A DNA stretch of 64,000 nt from positions 62,001 through 126,000 of the forward strand of contig DVKC01000012.1 in the NCBI GenBank assembly GCA_018716295.1, written 5' to 3'. Shown here piece by piece: positions 54,027 to 62,999 of this stretch (positions are counted from its first letter, which is position 1; the number at the start of each line of letters is the position of its first letter). The DNA comes from Candidatus Avimuribaculum pullicola. Lineage in GTDB: Bacteria; Bacteroidota; Bacteroidia; Bacteroidales; Muribaculaceae. A program made the translations under genes and the position numbers. The notes under the pieces are model-generated. The model did no database searches. It saw nothing but the letters and a program-made list of their open reading frames with translations, and was not told the origin of the DNA.

Positions 54027-55372
54027 TGCCGTGACAATTTGTGCAAGTCCAACCTGAATTTTACCATAAACAGCAGTCCTGCAAGGAGCAAAGCCACCGC
54101 AAACGACAAGTAAATGCCCACTATTCCCAACCCACACGGGAAAGCAAACAAATAGCCGATGGGTAACCCTACTACCACGTATGCAATTATGGCAGTCAAC
54201 ATCATGGGGCGCACGTCGGTAATGCCTCGCAATGCGTTGGCGTAAGTCACCTGCAATGCGTCACCCACCTGGTAAAGCATCAATGGTGGTATAACCGTCA
54301 ATGCTACTGCCACTACCTTGATATCGCTCGTGAACAACCTGATAACTGGTTCGCCTAAAAACAGGAATACCACACAAGCAATCGCGGCAAACAGCATGAT
54401 AATGTGCAACCCCGCCACCGAACAACTGCGAATTTTGTCAATGTCGCCCGAACCGTAATAACCAGCTATCTTTATCGACATGCTTGCCCCAAGGCTATAA
54501 TATACCATGAAGCCTATGGTACTTATGCTCAACATTATCTGATATGCGGCAAGTGGAATTTCACCAAGCCACCCTATCATAATCGATGCAAAAGAAAAGA
54601 TACCAGTTTCAAGCCCCATTTGCACTGCTATGGGCCACGAAGTGCCAAATATAGCAGACACCGTAGCCATATCAGTCGCGCCACATCTTATCCCTTGCAC
54701 ATAGGCCGTGTAACGGTGCGAACGCGACAGTACCACCACGTAGGCCACTGCCATTGCCAGACGGGCAACAAGCGTGCTCAATCCAGCCCCGAGCAATCCC
54801 AGTTCGGGGAAGCCGAAATTACCATAAATTGTCAAATAATTAAGTATGATATTCAACACGTTGCCTCCAATGATTATCCACATCGATAGCCGCGTGTCGG
54901 AAATCCCGTCGGTAAACTGCCGCAATGTATTGACCAGCAACATCGGCACCATCGAGGCAAGCAAGACAAGGTAATAAGGCTTGATTAACGGTATCAGGTT
55001 GGACGGCTGCCCCATCTTCTCGACATTGAAATACACCAAAAGCATAGCCAGCCCAATGGCAATGCCAAACACCATGTTCAATACAACGGCATTCCTCACC
55101 GTAGCTCCCACCTTGAAGCGGTCGCCCTGTGCATTAGTAGCTCCAACAATTGGCGTAAGTCCGTATGAGAACCCCATGCACAGCACTGTCATGAAGTTCA
55201 TCACATTGTTGACAAACGATGCTGCGGCAAGCGAGTCGGTAGAATAATGCCCCACCATGAACGTGTCGGCAAAGCCAGTCATTATCATGCCCAACTGCCC
55301 GAGCAGCAACGGCATTCCTAGTGTTATTATCGACTTGTAATGTTTCTTGTATAGTTCTATTTTCCTTTCCAT
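54023..55372 (-). CDS. MATE family efflux transporter
   Basis: 449 residues, about 12 helices in two six-helix halves. N-terminal half: IITLGMPLLLGQLGMIMTGFADTFMVGHY; second half: GLETGIFSFASIMIGWLGEIPLAAYQI. These match NorM/DinF-type MATE proteins, which export cationic drugs or metabolites using Na+ or H+. It is the first gene of a two-gene operon with the DUF2752 gene. A TAATTTTG box lies at 55381-55388. Confidence 0.93.
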   Translation of the reverse strand: MERKIELYKKHYKSIITLGMPLLLGQLGMIMTGFADTFMVGHYSTDSLAAASFVNNVMNFMTVLCMGFSYGLTPIVGATNAQGDRFKVGATVRNAVVLNMVFGIAIGLAMLLVYFNVEKMGQPSNLIPLIKPYYLVLLASMVPMLLVNTLRQFTDGISDTRLSMWIIIGGNVLNIILNYLTIYGNFGFPELGLLGAGLSTLVARLAMAVAYVVVLSRSHRYTAYVQGIRCGATDMATVSAIFGTSWPIAVQMGLETGIFSFASIMIGWLGEIPLAAYQIMLSISTIGFMVYYSLGASMSIKIAGYYGSGDIDKIRSCSVAGLHIIMLFAAIACVVFLFLGEPVIRLFTSDIKVVAVALTVIPPLMLYQVGDALQVTYANALRGITDVRPMMLTAIIAYVVVGLPIGYLFAFPCGLGIVGIYLSFAVALLLAGLLFMVKFRLDLHKLSRQ

Positions 55373-55380
55373 TCCGGGCG

Positions 55381-55388
55381 CAAAATTA
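55381..55388 (-). promoter_or_regulatory. -7 box for the MATE operon
   Basis: The minus strand reads TAATTTTG, nine bases upstream of the start codon, implying a very short leader. Confidence 0.4.
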
Positions 55389-55422
55389 GCAAAACTGCGT
55401 TATTCACAAAACCTCGCTTGTT

Positions 55423-55469
55423 CAAAAAAATTGCCCTGCTACCATACGTTTTGTACGGCAGCAGGGCAA
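55423..55469 (-). terminator. Intrinsic terminator of the lipoprotein gene
   Basis: TTGCCCTGCTACCATAC (55431-55447) and GTACGGCAGCAGGGCAA (55453-55469) pair over 17 bases with two G-U or mismatch positions. On the minus strand a run of T follows. It separates the lipoprotein gene from the MATE operon. Confidence 0.8.
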
Positions 55470-55507
55470 CGTGTGATTTTCATATTGCCTGTGCGAGGCG
55501 AGCTAAT

Positions 55508-56242
55508 CTACTTTTGAGCAACAATTAGGCTGACGCGCGTGTACACGCCTTCATATCGCACAAGCACGACTACCATGGCCTTGCCGCCAACCCATACACT
55601 GTTATTGAATTTGACTTGATTCCCTTGAATTTCAACTTCAAGATAATCACTTAGATTTGAATTTTCAATGTTATAAACCGAGTATTCCGCATCGATTTGT
55701 GTGCCTGCGGCAAATGAATACGTGGCCGATTCGTCATTGCCGTTTGTTTCTAATGCCACATCTATTGTAGCATCCCAGTCGGGCAGCCGGTCGGTCGATG
55801 GGAAACTCTCGGCGTATGACACTTTTGCTCCTATTATTTTATTGTCGCTGCCATAAATCCACGAGTCAACATAGGCTGTGTAAAAGTTTGAATTTATGGG
55901 AAATGCACGTTCCCCAGCCACAGTTACGACATCGCTGGCAAGTATGATTTGATAGTAATTGCCAGGAACCACAGCCACATCTTGCGCTATTTGCGACAAA
56001 TTAGGATTCATGCCGAAACCGCCCTTGCTGCCCAAGGTCACAATGCCACAATCATTAGTCGTGAAGTTGTTTGCACTGTTGATATAAACGTCCGAACCTC
56101 CAATCGTGGTTTGCCCGTTGTCACTGTTCATCATGTTCACAGTGGTGGCATTAGTCGGAAATTGAGGCTCGTCGTCGCTACATGCCGATGCCGACACTAA
56201 AGCAATAATAAGGAAAGGAATAATAAATTTGTCCATATCCAT
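55508..56242 (-). CDS. Small lipoprotein of unknown function
   Basis: 244 residues from ATG 56242 (56236 also possible). The lipobox is VSASAC followed by SDDE, predicting a lipid-anchored protein with an acidic +2 to +4 region typical of surface export in Bacteroidetes. The mature protein is beta-rich (VDVALETNG..., ATYSFAAGTQIDAEYSVYN, VGGKAMVVVLVRYEG) with no family that I can name. It is monocistronic with a strong terminator. Confidence 0.75.
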   Translation of the reverse strand: MDMDKFIIPFLIIALVSASACSDDEPQFPTNATTVNMMNSDNGQTTIGGSDVYINSANNFTTNDCGIVTLGSKGGFGMNPNLSQIAQDVAVVPGNYYQIILASDVVTVAGERAFPINSNFYTAYVDSWIYGSDNKIIGAKVSYAESFPSTDRLPDWDATIDVALETNGNDESATYSFAAGTQIDAEYSVYNIENSNLSDYLEVEIQGNQVKFNNSVWVGGKAMVVVLVRYEGVYTRVSLIVAQK

Positions 56243-56594
56243 ACTTTTTTTCTCCTCCCATTGGCACCATGGGAATATTAAGTTTGTAAAACCAGGAACG
56301 TGTGCCATTCACAGCAACACACCAAATATGCGATGCCCGTAACGTTTCCCATTTACTCTGAACCAAGAACCGGCAACAGCCGATTTAAACACGAAATTAG
56401 GCTATTTAACCCGAAATACAAAACATTCAGCATACAAAAAACATGGTTCCTTCATTCTGCATAGCAATTACAGGCAGGCGGTTGTGTAGAACCGTGCATT
56501 TTCATGTCTTGCCATTGTTGGAAATGAAAATGGAACAAATTCACGGATAAATTTCAGATGCCATTTAAAAGAAATTTAGTATTTTTGCACTATT
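56243..56594. other. Gene-free region of about 350 bases
   Basis: Divergent spacer between the lipoprotein and M20 genes. It contains a -7 box for the M20 gene at 56580-56587 and a degenerate trace of the palindromic repeat near 56485. Nothing else is supported. Confidence 0.5.
56580..56587 (+). promoter_or_regulatory. -7 box for the M20 peptidase gene
   Basis: TATTTTTG, seven bases upstream of ATG 56595, so the message is nearly leaderless. Confidence 0.45.
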
Positions 56595-57662
56595 ATGGAT
56601 GAATTGTATTACGATGCCATCGATTTGCTCAAAAAAATGATAGGCATCCCGTCGCCAAGCCGCGAAGAACGCTGTGTGGCCGACATGCTCGAGAAGCAAA
56701 TGGCCCAATGGAATCTTGCCCCCAAGAGGTGCGGTAACAACGTGTGGTGCGTGGCCGACGGATTTGACGGGCAACTACCTACCCTGCTGCTGAACAGCCA
56801 CATCGACACAGTGCGTCCTGCCGACGGATGGACTTTTCCCCCGTTTGAGGCAACCACGACCGACGAAGAGCGCATCTATGGCCTTGGCAGCAACGATGCT
56901 GGTGCATCGGTGGTGTCGCTGCTTGCTGCATTCAGGTATCTCGCCGAGTGCGACCGTGCCTACAACCTTGTGTTCCTCGCTTCGTGCGAAGAGGAAGTGA
57001 GCGGACGCGGCGGCATCGAGATGGCATTGCCGCTATTGCCCAATATTGATGTGGCAATCGTGGGCGAACCCACTGCCATGCAACCTGCCATAGCCGAAAA
57101 AGGACTCATGGTGCTTGACGGAACAGTAAAAGGCGTTGCCGGCCATGCCGCACGCAACGAGGGCGAAAATGCCATATACAACGCCATTGAGGTCATTGGA
57201 GCATTGCGCTCGGTGAAATTTGAGAATCAATCCGAGTTGCTCGGCCCTGTAAAAGTGTCGGTGACACAAATCGAAGCTGGCCGCCAGCACAACGTAGTTC
57301 CCGACCTGTGCAAGATAGTGGTGGACGTGCGTACCACAGATGCCTACACCAATGCCGAAACACTTGAACTGTTGCAACAAGCAGCTGGCAGCAAGTGCGA
57401 GTTGGTGCCACGCTCATTGCGCCTTGCCCCATCGAGCATCGCCACGTCACACCCGTTGGTTGTACGCCTGGGCATTCTTGGGAAGCGGCATTTCGGCTCG
57501 CCCACGCTCAGCGACCAGGCACTCATGCCATTCCCTTCAATCAAACTCGGGCCTGGCGACTCGGCACGGTCGCACACTGCCGACGAATATATCTTGACGT
57601 GGGAAATACGTGATGCAATACACACCTACATTGCCCTGCTCGAAGGCTGCCACATAAAATAA
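56595..57662 (+). CDS. M20 family deacylase, ArgE-like (N-acyl-ornithine/citrulline deacylase)
   Basis: 355 residues. Metal and catalytic motifs: LLLNSHIDTVRP, GLGSNDAGASVVS, and the ASCEEEVSG general base. A dimerisation domain (about 175-280) has VAGHAARNEGENAIYNA. The length and GSNDAG motif fit ArgE/DapE-type enzymes. Bacteroidetes make arginine through N-succinylated intermediates, so an ArgE-prime type succinyl-citrulline deacylase is a good candidate. No other arg gene is near. It is followed by the CPA2 antiporter after 11 bases. Confidence 0.85.
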   Translation: MDELYYDAIDLLKKMIGIPSPSREERCVADMLEKQMAQWNLAPKRCGNNVWCVADGFDGQLPTLLLNSHIDTVRPADGWTFPPFEATTTDEERIYGLGSNDAGASVVSLLAAFRYLAECDRAYNLVFLASCEEEVSGRGGIEMALPLLPNIDVAIVGEPTAMQPAIAEKGLMVLDGTVKGVAGHAARNEGENAIYNAIEVIGALRSVKFENQSELLGPVKVSVTQIEAGRQHNVVPDLCKIVVDVRTTDAYTNAETLELLQQAAGSKCELVPRSLRLAPSSIATSHPLVVRLGILGKRHFGSPTLSDQALMPFPSIKLGPGDSARSHTADEYILTWEIRDAIHTYIALLEGCHIK

Positions 57663-57673
57663 ATGTATAACGA

Positions 57674-59872
57674 ATGGAAAAACTACTCGAATACATAGGC
57701 GTTGACATCAACCTGCCCATAGCCGACCCCACGTGGATATTTTTCCTCGTGCTGGCCATAATATTGTTTGCGCCTATCGTGTTTGAGAAATTGCGCATTC
57801 CACATATCATAGGCATGATACTGGCTGGCGTGCTGGTGGGCGAACACGGCTTCAACATATTGGTGCGCGACAGCAGCTTCGAGCTTTTCGGCCAAGTGGG
57901 GCTATACTACATCATGTTTCTCGCCGGGCTCGAAATGAACATGGAAGACTTCAAGAATATCCGTGTGAAGGCCACCGTGCTGGGTCTGCTGGCATTCATT
58001 ATCCCAATGGCCATAGGCATCTGGACCAACTTGCACCTGCTCAACTACGGTCTAATCACTTCAATACTCCTGGCCAGCATGTATGCCTCGCACACACTCG
58101 TCGCCTATCCCATAGCGCAGCGTTACGGTGTCACTCGGCAACGGTCGGTGGGCATCGCTGTGGGCGGCACGGCGGTCACCGACACGCTCACACTGCTGGT
58201 GCTGGCCATCATAAGCGGCTTGTACAAGGGCGATGTGTCCGAAATGTTTTGGGTGTGGATGCTCGTGAAAGTAGTGCTGCTCGGAGTTGTAATTATGTAC
58301 ACGTTCCCACGCATAGGACGATGGTTCTTCCGCCGCTACAGCGATGGCGTGGTGCAATTCATCTTCGTGCTGGCAATGGTGTTCCTCGGTGCAGGACTTA
58401 TGGCATTTGTCGGCATGGAAGGCATCTTGGGGGCTTTCCTTGTAGGGCTTGTGCTTAATCGCCTCATTCCACAAGTATCGCCACTTATGAACCACCTTGA
58501 ATTTGTAGGCAACGCCCTGTTTATCCCTTATTTCTTGATAGGCGTGGGAATGCTCATCAATGTCGAAGTGCTATTCGGGCATATCGATTCCATAAAAGTG
58601 GCATTGGTGATGATTGTAGCAGCATTGGTTGGCAAGTGGATAGCTTCGTGGCTCACCCAGAAGTTGTTCCGCATGAGCAGCCTTGAAGGTTCCATGATGT
58701 ATGGCATGAGCACGGCACAAGCTGCGGCCACACTTGCCGCCGTCATGGTGGGCTACAACATAATCATGCCCTCGGGCGAGCGACTGCTCAACGAAGACGT
58801 GCTCAATGGCACTATCTTGCTGATACTCGTCACTTGCATCGTCAGCTCATTCATCACCGAACATGCAGCCAAGCGCATGGCTATCGACGAGGCCACAGCT
58901 GCCGCCGACGACAAATCGCAGCAACAGCAAGAGCGGTTCTTGATTCCTGTGGCCAACCCAAGCACCATCGACACACTCATGAGCTTGGCGTTAGTGGTAC
59001 GCAACCAGAAAGTGCGTGACAACTTGGTGGCACTCAGCGTAATCAACGACAACAACGATACCGTAAAGCTTGAGTTGCAGGCACGACGCAACTTGGAACG
59101 TGCCGCACAAATTGCCGCTTCGGCTGGCGTGGAACTGAAAACCGTGAGCCGGTTTGACCTGAACATCACCACCGGCATCAGGCATACGGCCAAGGAAAAC
59201 AATGCCACAGCCATCATAATAGGGTTGCACTATAAAGCCAGCATTGTTGACTCGTTCTTTGGCAATATGACTGAGAACTTGTTGAAAAACACCTACCTGC
59301 AAGTGATGGTAGTGCGATTGCTCATGCCTGTAAACACGTTGCGGCGCATCGTTGTGGCTATACCGCCCAAAGCCGAATTTGAACAAGGCTTTGTGAAATG
59401 GGTTACACACATTTGCCGCATAAGCGCACAATTAGGCTGCCGCGTGTTCTTCTACGGGCAAGAACAGACACTTGGGTACATACGCGGCGTAATGGCAAAA
59501 AAGAAGCTTACCACAAGGGCGCGCTTCTTTAAAATGGATAGCTGGGACGACCTGCTAATGCTGTCAAACAGCGTCAACTACGACCACCTGTTTGTTATAG
59601 TGAGTGCAAGGCGCGGCTTCATATCATACGACAACTCGTTCGAGAAATTGCCAGCCCAGATTTCCAAGTATTTCAACAACAGCAGCATAATGGTGTTGTA
59701 CCCCGAGCAGAAAGGCGATCCTATCGAATCACTGTCGTTCTCCAACCCTCATGGCATAGCCGAACCTAAATTCTACGACAAATTAAGTTCATGGCTGAAA
59801 AAAGTGGGCATGAAATTCAAGAAACCAAAGCCTGAACAAGAAACGACGCAAACCAATACCGACCCATCATAA
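57674..59872 (+). CDS. CPA2 cation:proton antiporter with tandem Usp-like domains
   Basis: 732 residues. Twelve or so helices (about 20-400) of the Na+/H+ exchanger type include PHIIGMILAGVLVGEHG and the MYGMSTAQAAATLAAVMVGY segment. The cytoplasmic part (about 430-690) contains two universal-stress-like domains (RFLIPVANPSTIDTLMSLAL; VRLLMPVNTLRRIVVAI). It differs from the RCK-type antiporter at 3842. It probably exchanges Na+ or K+ for H+ under control of a nucleotide bound by the Usp domains (inference). Its last six bases overlap the convergent M15 gene. Confidence 0.9.
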   Translation: MEKLLEYIGVDINLPIADPTWIFFLVLAIILFAPIVFEKLRIPHIIGMILAGVLVGEHGFNILVRDSSFELFGQVGLYYIMFLAGLEMNMEDFKNIRVKATVLGLLAFIIPMAIGIWTNLHLLNYGLITSILLASMYASHTLVAYPIAQRYGVTRQRSVGIAVGGTAVTDTLTLLVLAIISGLYKGDVSEMFWVWMLVKVVLLGVVIMYTFPRIGRWFFRRYSDGVVQFIFVLAMVFLGAGLMAFVGMEGILGAFLVGLVLNRLIPQVSPLMNHLEFVGNALFIPYFLIGVGMLINVEVLFGHIDSIKVALVMIVAALVGKWIASWLTQKLFRMSSLEGSMMYGMSTAQAAATLAAVMVGYNIIMPSGERLLNEDVLNGTILLILVTCIVSSFITEHAAKRMAIDEATAAADDKSQQQQERFLIPVANPSTIDTLMSLALVVRNQKVRDNLVALSVINDNNDTVKLELQARRNLERAAQIAASAGVELKTVSRFDLNITTGIRHTAKENNATAIIIGLHYKASIVDSFFGNMTENLLKNTYLQVMVVRLLMPVNTLRRIVVAIPPKAEFEQGFVKWVTHICRISAQLGCRVFFYGQEQTLGYIRGVMAKKKLTTRARFFKMDSWDDLLMLSNSVNYDHLFVIVSARRGFISYDNSFEKLPAQISKYFNNSSIMVLYPEQKGDPIESLSFSNPHGIAEPKFYDKLSSWLKKVGMKFKKPKPEQETTQTNTDPS

Positions 59873-60256
59873 AAACATGCGGCGGTGGCGAGGGCCATAC
59901 GATACATGCAACCACGTGAAACCGTGCTCGTTGATTACTTGATCGACCGGAAGTTGCAACTGCCGCAACAATTCATACAACCGTCGATTCTCCTGGCAAT
60001 TACCGCCTGTGATGTCGGCAGCTTCACCTGTAAGATGCTGGCTATGTGCCACCCCGCCAACAGCCCGGTTCAATGCAGGGCAACGGTAGCCACTGTTCAC
60101 ATAGATAGGCCTTCCATACGCTTCCCTTAATGGATCCAACACATAATCGACAAGCTGGCGCAACCGTTCCTCCACTTGTGGCGAAGGTGTATTGTCAATA
60201 CCCAAACGGCGGGCAGTGTCAGACTTGACAAATTCTTTCAACGTAAAATGTTTCAT
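59867..60256 (-). CDS. M15 family peptidase (endolysin-type D,D- or L,D-carboxypeptidase)
   Basis: 129 residues, a bare catalytic domain without signal peptide. Zinc-ligand motifs: SQHLTGEAADI gives HxxxxxxD, and LHVSYG supplies the second His, as in peptidase M15A/VanY-like and phage endolysins. It cleaves peptidoglycan stem peptides. It overlaps the holin gene by four bases (ATGA), the classic phage lysis-cassette order holin, endolysin. Host-retained copies without a prophage are common in Bacteroidales. Confidence 0.88.
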   Translation of the reverse strand: MKHFTLKEFVKSDTARRLGIDNTPSPQVEERLRQLVDYVLDPLREAYGRPIYVNSGYRCPALNRAVGGVAHSQHLTGEAADITGGNCQENRRLYELLRQLQLPVDQVINEHGFTWLHVSYGPRHRRMFL

Positions 60257-60702
60257 GGCAATTTGATATTATTTTCTTTCAGCATTTTCAGCAATGAAGC
60301 AATAGTGCTGGCAGCTTCGTCAAAATTCCGCTGCTCCTTTTCCTCGGCTTTTTCATAGATGCTCTTCATTTCGATAATGGCAATGCCTATCGCTCCGACC
60401 AGCGTCAGCACTGGCAACAATGGCACAGCGGCATATCCACAAGCCACGCGCACATATACCACCGCCGCCATTTGCATAGCATCTATTACAGTGAGTGCGG
60501 CAAGTACGTTATAGTACGTGGCAAGTTTCTCCACCGTCCGCCGCAACGCCTTGCTACGGCGAGCCTCGCCACGACGGCGGGCTTTCCGCAAACCGCTCGC
60601 CAAGTCGGCAACCACGGCACACAGCACAAGCACATACTCCCCCACGGTAAATGCCAGGGCGAGCATCAATTGTGGCATTTGTTCTTTGATGGTATCAATC
60701 AT
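60253..60702 (-). CDS. Phage holin family protein
   Basis: 149 residues with three to four hydrophobic segments (about 12-36, 66-95 and 96-115) around a basic loop RKARRRGEARRSKALRR, and a charged C-terminal tail. This matches the Bacteroidetes phage holin family. Holins permeabilise the inner membrane so that the endolysin reaches the wall. It is the first of a two-gene operon with the M15 peptidase. No capsid, tail, integrase or terminase gene is near, so the pair is domesticated or a prophage relic. Confidence 0.82.
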   Translation of the reverse strand: MIDTIKEQMPQLMLALAFTVGEYVLVLCAVVADLASGLRKARRRGEARRSKALRRTVEKLATYYNVLAALTVIDAMQMAAVVYVRVACGYAAVPLLPVLTLVGAIGIAIIEMKSIYEKAEEKEQRNFDEAASTIASLLKMLKENNIKLP

Positions 60703-60718
60703 GGCAACTTTTTTCTGA

Positions 60719-60726
60719 CAAAGTTA
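60719..60726 (-). promoter_or_regulatory. -7 box for the holin/M15 pair
   Basis: The minus strand reads TAACTTTG, 16 bases upstream of the holin start. Confidence 0.45.
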
Positions 60727-60766
60727 CCACCTCGCCATGCAGCCACGGACCATCAAAAAGCACAAG

Positions 60767-61579
60767 TTATATGCTCACCGAGAGAGTAGTGTAATACCCA
60801 CCTCCTGCATAGCTATGCTCAAGCGTTATATAGCCCGTATTGTTGCCCCCATACCACATCACGCTGCGTGTTGCTCCATTGGTAGTCAATGATATTGGCG
60901 GGCCATAAGTACCACACAACAAGTTGTATGTCTGATTATAGCGTCCCATCGCCGCCGACACGCTGTAATATGAGAATTGCGCGCTCGACAAACGCCCGCT
61001 CGCATTACAATACAATGTAACAATAGGCCATGTGAGATTGAGCAACGACACATCGCTCAAATATATGGTATTGTCGGCATAGCCATCTATTACATAACCG
61101 TTCAACGACAAGAAGTCAAGAGCCGAACCATAGAGTGTGCCGAAAGTTATGCCGAGTATCGAACGTATGGCTGGTGCACCTACAAATGGGCGGTACCCTG
61201 GCGGTGGTGCCACAGGGCGTGGAGGCATAGGGCGCGGCACACGGTGGTAATGTGGCGGTGGAGGCGACGGCCTTCCCCAATTACGATGTGGCGCAGGACG
61301 GCGGCCAGGATGCTGGTGCGGCGGTGGCGGAGTATGATGTCCCCCAGGACGCTGTGGTTGCGAGGGCCGTGACGGACGTGGTTTATTAGATTGCGGCGGA
61401 CGTGGTTGTTGCGGGCGACGATCACCACCACCAGGACGATGCTGCGGCTGACGGGCCGGCCGTTCCGTGTGATTTTGCCTGTTTCCACCTTGACGACCTT
61501 GCGACATCACGGGCATGGGTGCAGCCAGTGCCATAATCCACAATGCAAGTAATGCTATTCTCATTTTCGTTTTTTTCAT
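60767..61579 (-). CDS. Secreted proline/arginine/histidine-rich protein
   Basis: 270 residues from ATG 61579 (ATG 61591 adds four). Signal peptide MKKTKMRIALLALWIMALAA ends near PVMSQG. Residues about 28-125 are a low-complexity Pro, Arg, His, Gln region (for example RRPQQPRPPQSNKPRP), probably disordered and basic, suited to wall or nucleic-acid contact. The C-terminal 145 residues are a compact beta-rich domain from GAPAIRSILGITFGTLYGSA to the end, with no family that I recognise. It is monocistronic. Confidence 0.75.
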   Translation of the reverse strand: MKKTKMRIALLALWIMALAAPMPVMSQGRQGGNRQNHTERPARQPQHRPGGGDRRPQQPRPPQSNKPRPSRPSQPQRPGGHHTPPPPHQHPGRRPAPHRNWGRPSPPPPHYHRVPRPMPPRPVAPPPGYRPFVGAPAIRSILGITFGTLYGSALDFLSLNGYVIDGYADNTIYLSDVSLLNLTWPIVTLYCNASGRLSSAQFSYYSVSAAMGRYNQTYNLLCGTYGPPISLTTNGATRSVMWYGGNNTGYITLEHSYAGGGYYTTLSVSI

Positions 61580-61800
61580 ATTGTCAATCAATGATTAGTT
61601 ACTATATAGATTTACTGGCATAACAAAAGTTTAAACCTACAATGCAAAAAAAGCCAAAAACCGACATTAGCTCCGCCATAGAAACCTGTATAAGCGACTC
61701 CGCAAAAAAATCACGCACATTTTTAGCAACAATTTTAATGACATTAGTCACCATTTTCACGCAAATGACCACAAATTGCCCACATACGCAATATCCCGAC

Positions 61801-61831
61801 TTGAAACATCATTATTTATAGATTAAATTTG
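61801..61831 (+). promoter_or_regulatory. Promoter of the candidate small RNA
   Basis: TTGA (61801-61804), 19 bases, then TAAATTTG (61824-61831), consistent with the Bacteroidetes consensus. Confidence 0.5.
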
Positions 61832-61837
61832 TAACAG

Positions 61838-61953
61838 GTAAGGAGAACGACACGCTACGCCGAGTGCTATATTTAACAATGTGTTAAATTCCTTAAGTGA
61901 TTGAAAATTAGCCCCACTTTAATCGGTTAGTGCCCGAGAGTGGGACTTTTTAT
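61838..61953 (+). ncRNA. Candidate small RNA of about 115 bases
   Basis: A promoter (61801-61831) and an intrinsic terminator (61913-61953) delimit a segment with no frame of more than a few codons. The terminator stem is CCCACT with AGTGGG, then ACTTTTTATT. No plus-strand gene lies between 59872 and here, so the terminator otherwise has no partner. The family is unknown. Confidence 0.45.
61913..61953 (+). terminator. Intrinsic terminator
   Basis: CCCACT (61913-61918) pairs with AGTGGG (61939-61944), followed by a T-rich tract. Confidence 0.55.
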
Positions 61954-62078
61954 TGTATCCCACCTTTAACAGTCTTGGCTGAAAAGCGCACCAATGAAAG
62001 AGCCTGAATAGTGTGACTAAAATTCAAATATTGGAAATTTTAAACGAGCCTATTATTCATAATATTGCATTTTTACAC

Positions 62079-62086
62079 TAAATTTG
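62079..62086 (+). promoter_or_regulatory. -7 box for the yicC, gmk, nadD operon
   Basis: TAAATTTG, 16 bases upstream of ATG 62103. Confidence 0.5.
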
Positions 62087-62102
62087 CAAAAAAAGCACTA
62101 CA

Positions 62103-62981
62103 ATGATATTATCGATGACAGGATTTGGCAAAGCGTCGGTAGTCTATAAAAACAAAAAGATTACTGCCGAAATCAAATCCCTTAACAGCAAGCAATTAGA
62201 CTTTGCAATACGTCTGCCACAGCAATATCGGGAAATTGAACTGGTATTACGAAACATGGTGGCAAAATTGCTCGAACGCGGCAAAGTCGATCTGTACGTT
62301 TACTCCGAAACCACCGAAGAAGCCGCACCAGCCATGCTCAATGTGCCACTGCTCACCACCTACATGAAGCAGTTGCAACAATTGTCGCAAACATTAGGCA
62401 TTCCACAACCTCAAGACTGGCTGGCAACACTACTGAGGCTTCCCGATGCAATAAAAACCGACTCGGCAACCGCCGAAACAGATGAAGGAGAACTGGAAGC
62501 CATAAAACAAGCTGTGGAAAAAGCCACAACAGCCCTCATCGAATTCAGAACGCAAGAAGGCGACCGACTTGAGAAATTTTTCAAACAGAAAATCGAAAAC
62601 ATCAGGACACTGCTCGCCGATGTCGCTCAATATGAAGGAGAACGTGTTGCCAAAATCAAAGCTCGCATTCTCGATTCACTTTCCAAACTCGATGGCGTGG
62701 AATATGACCACAACCGTTTCGAGCAGGAGATGATTTTCTATATCGAGAAACTCGACATTAACGAGGAAAAACTGCGGTTGCAGAACCACCTCGACTATTT
62801 TATCGACACCCTCGACAACGGTCACGGACAAGGCAAAAAACTTGGGTTCATTTCCCAAGAAATGGGTAGGGAAATCAATACGCTCGGTTCTAAATCTAAC
62901 CATGCCGAAATGCAAATCATCGTGGTGAAGATGAAAGACGAACTTGAGCAAATCAAAGAACAAGTATTCAACGTAATGTAG
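62103..62981 (+). CDS. yicC: YicC family endoribonuclease
   Basis: 292 residues, full length. The N-terminal MILSMTGFGKASV and SLNSKQLDFAIRLP, and the C-terminal GKKLGFISQEMGREINTLGSKSNH are family signatures. The EMGREINT segment carries the conserved acidic and basic residues of the RNase site. YicC proteins are cytosolic endoribonucleases. Next is gmk, 18 bases later, then nadD: the standard Bacteroidales operon order. Confidence 0.93.
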   Translation: MILSMTGFGKASVVYKNKKITAEIKSLNSKQLDFAIRLPQQYREIELVLRNMVAKLLERGKVDLYVYSETTEEAAPAMLNVPLLTTYMKQLQQLSQTLGIPQPQDWLATLLRLPDAIKTDSATAETDEGELEAIKQAVEKATTALIEFRTQEGDRLEKFFKQKIENIRTLLADVAQYEGERVAKIKARILDSLSKLDGVEYDHNRFEQEMIFYIEKLDINEEKLRLQNHLDYFIDTLDNGHGQGKKLGFISQEMGREINTLGSKSNHAEMQIIVVKMKDELEQIKEQVFNVM

Positions 62982-62999
62982 AAGAAGTTGCCAACCGTT

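Larger units (their letters stand above)
61580..62102. other. Gene-free region of about 520 bases with a candidate small RNA
   Basis: Contains the candidate RNA at about 61838-61953 with its promoter and terminator, and a -7 box for yicC at 62079-62086. The rest is AT-rich without visible genes. Confidence 0.5.
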
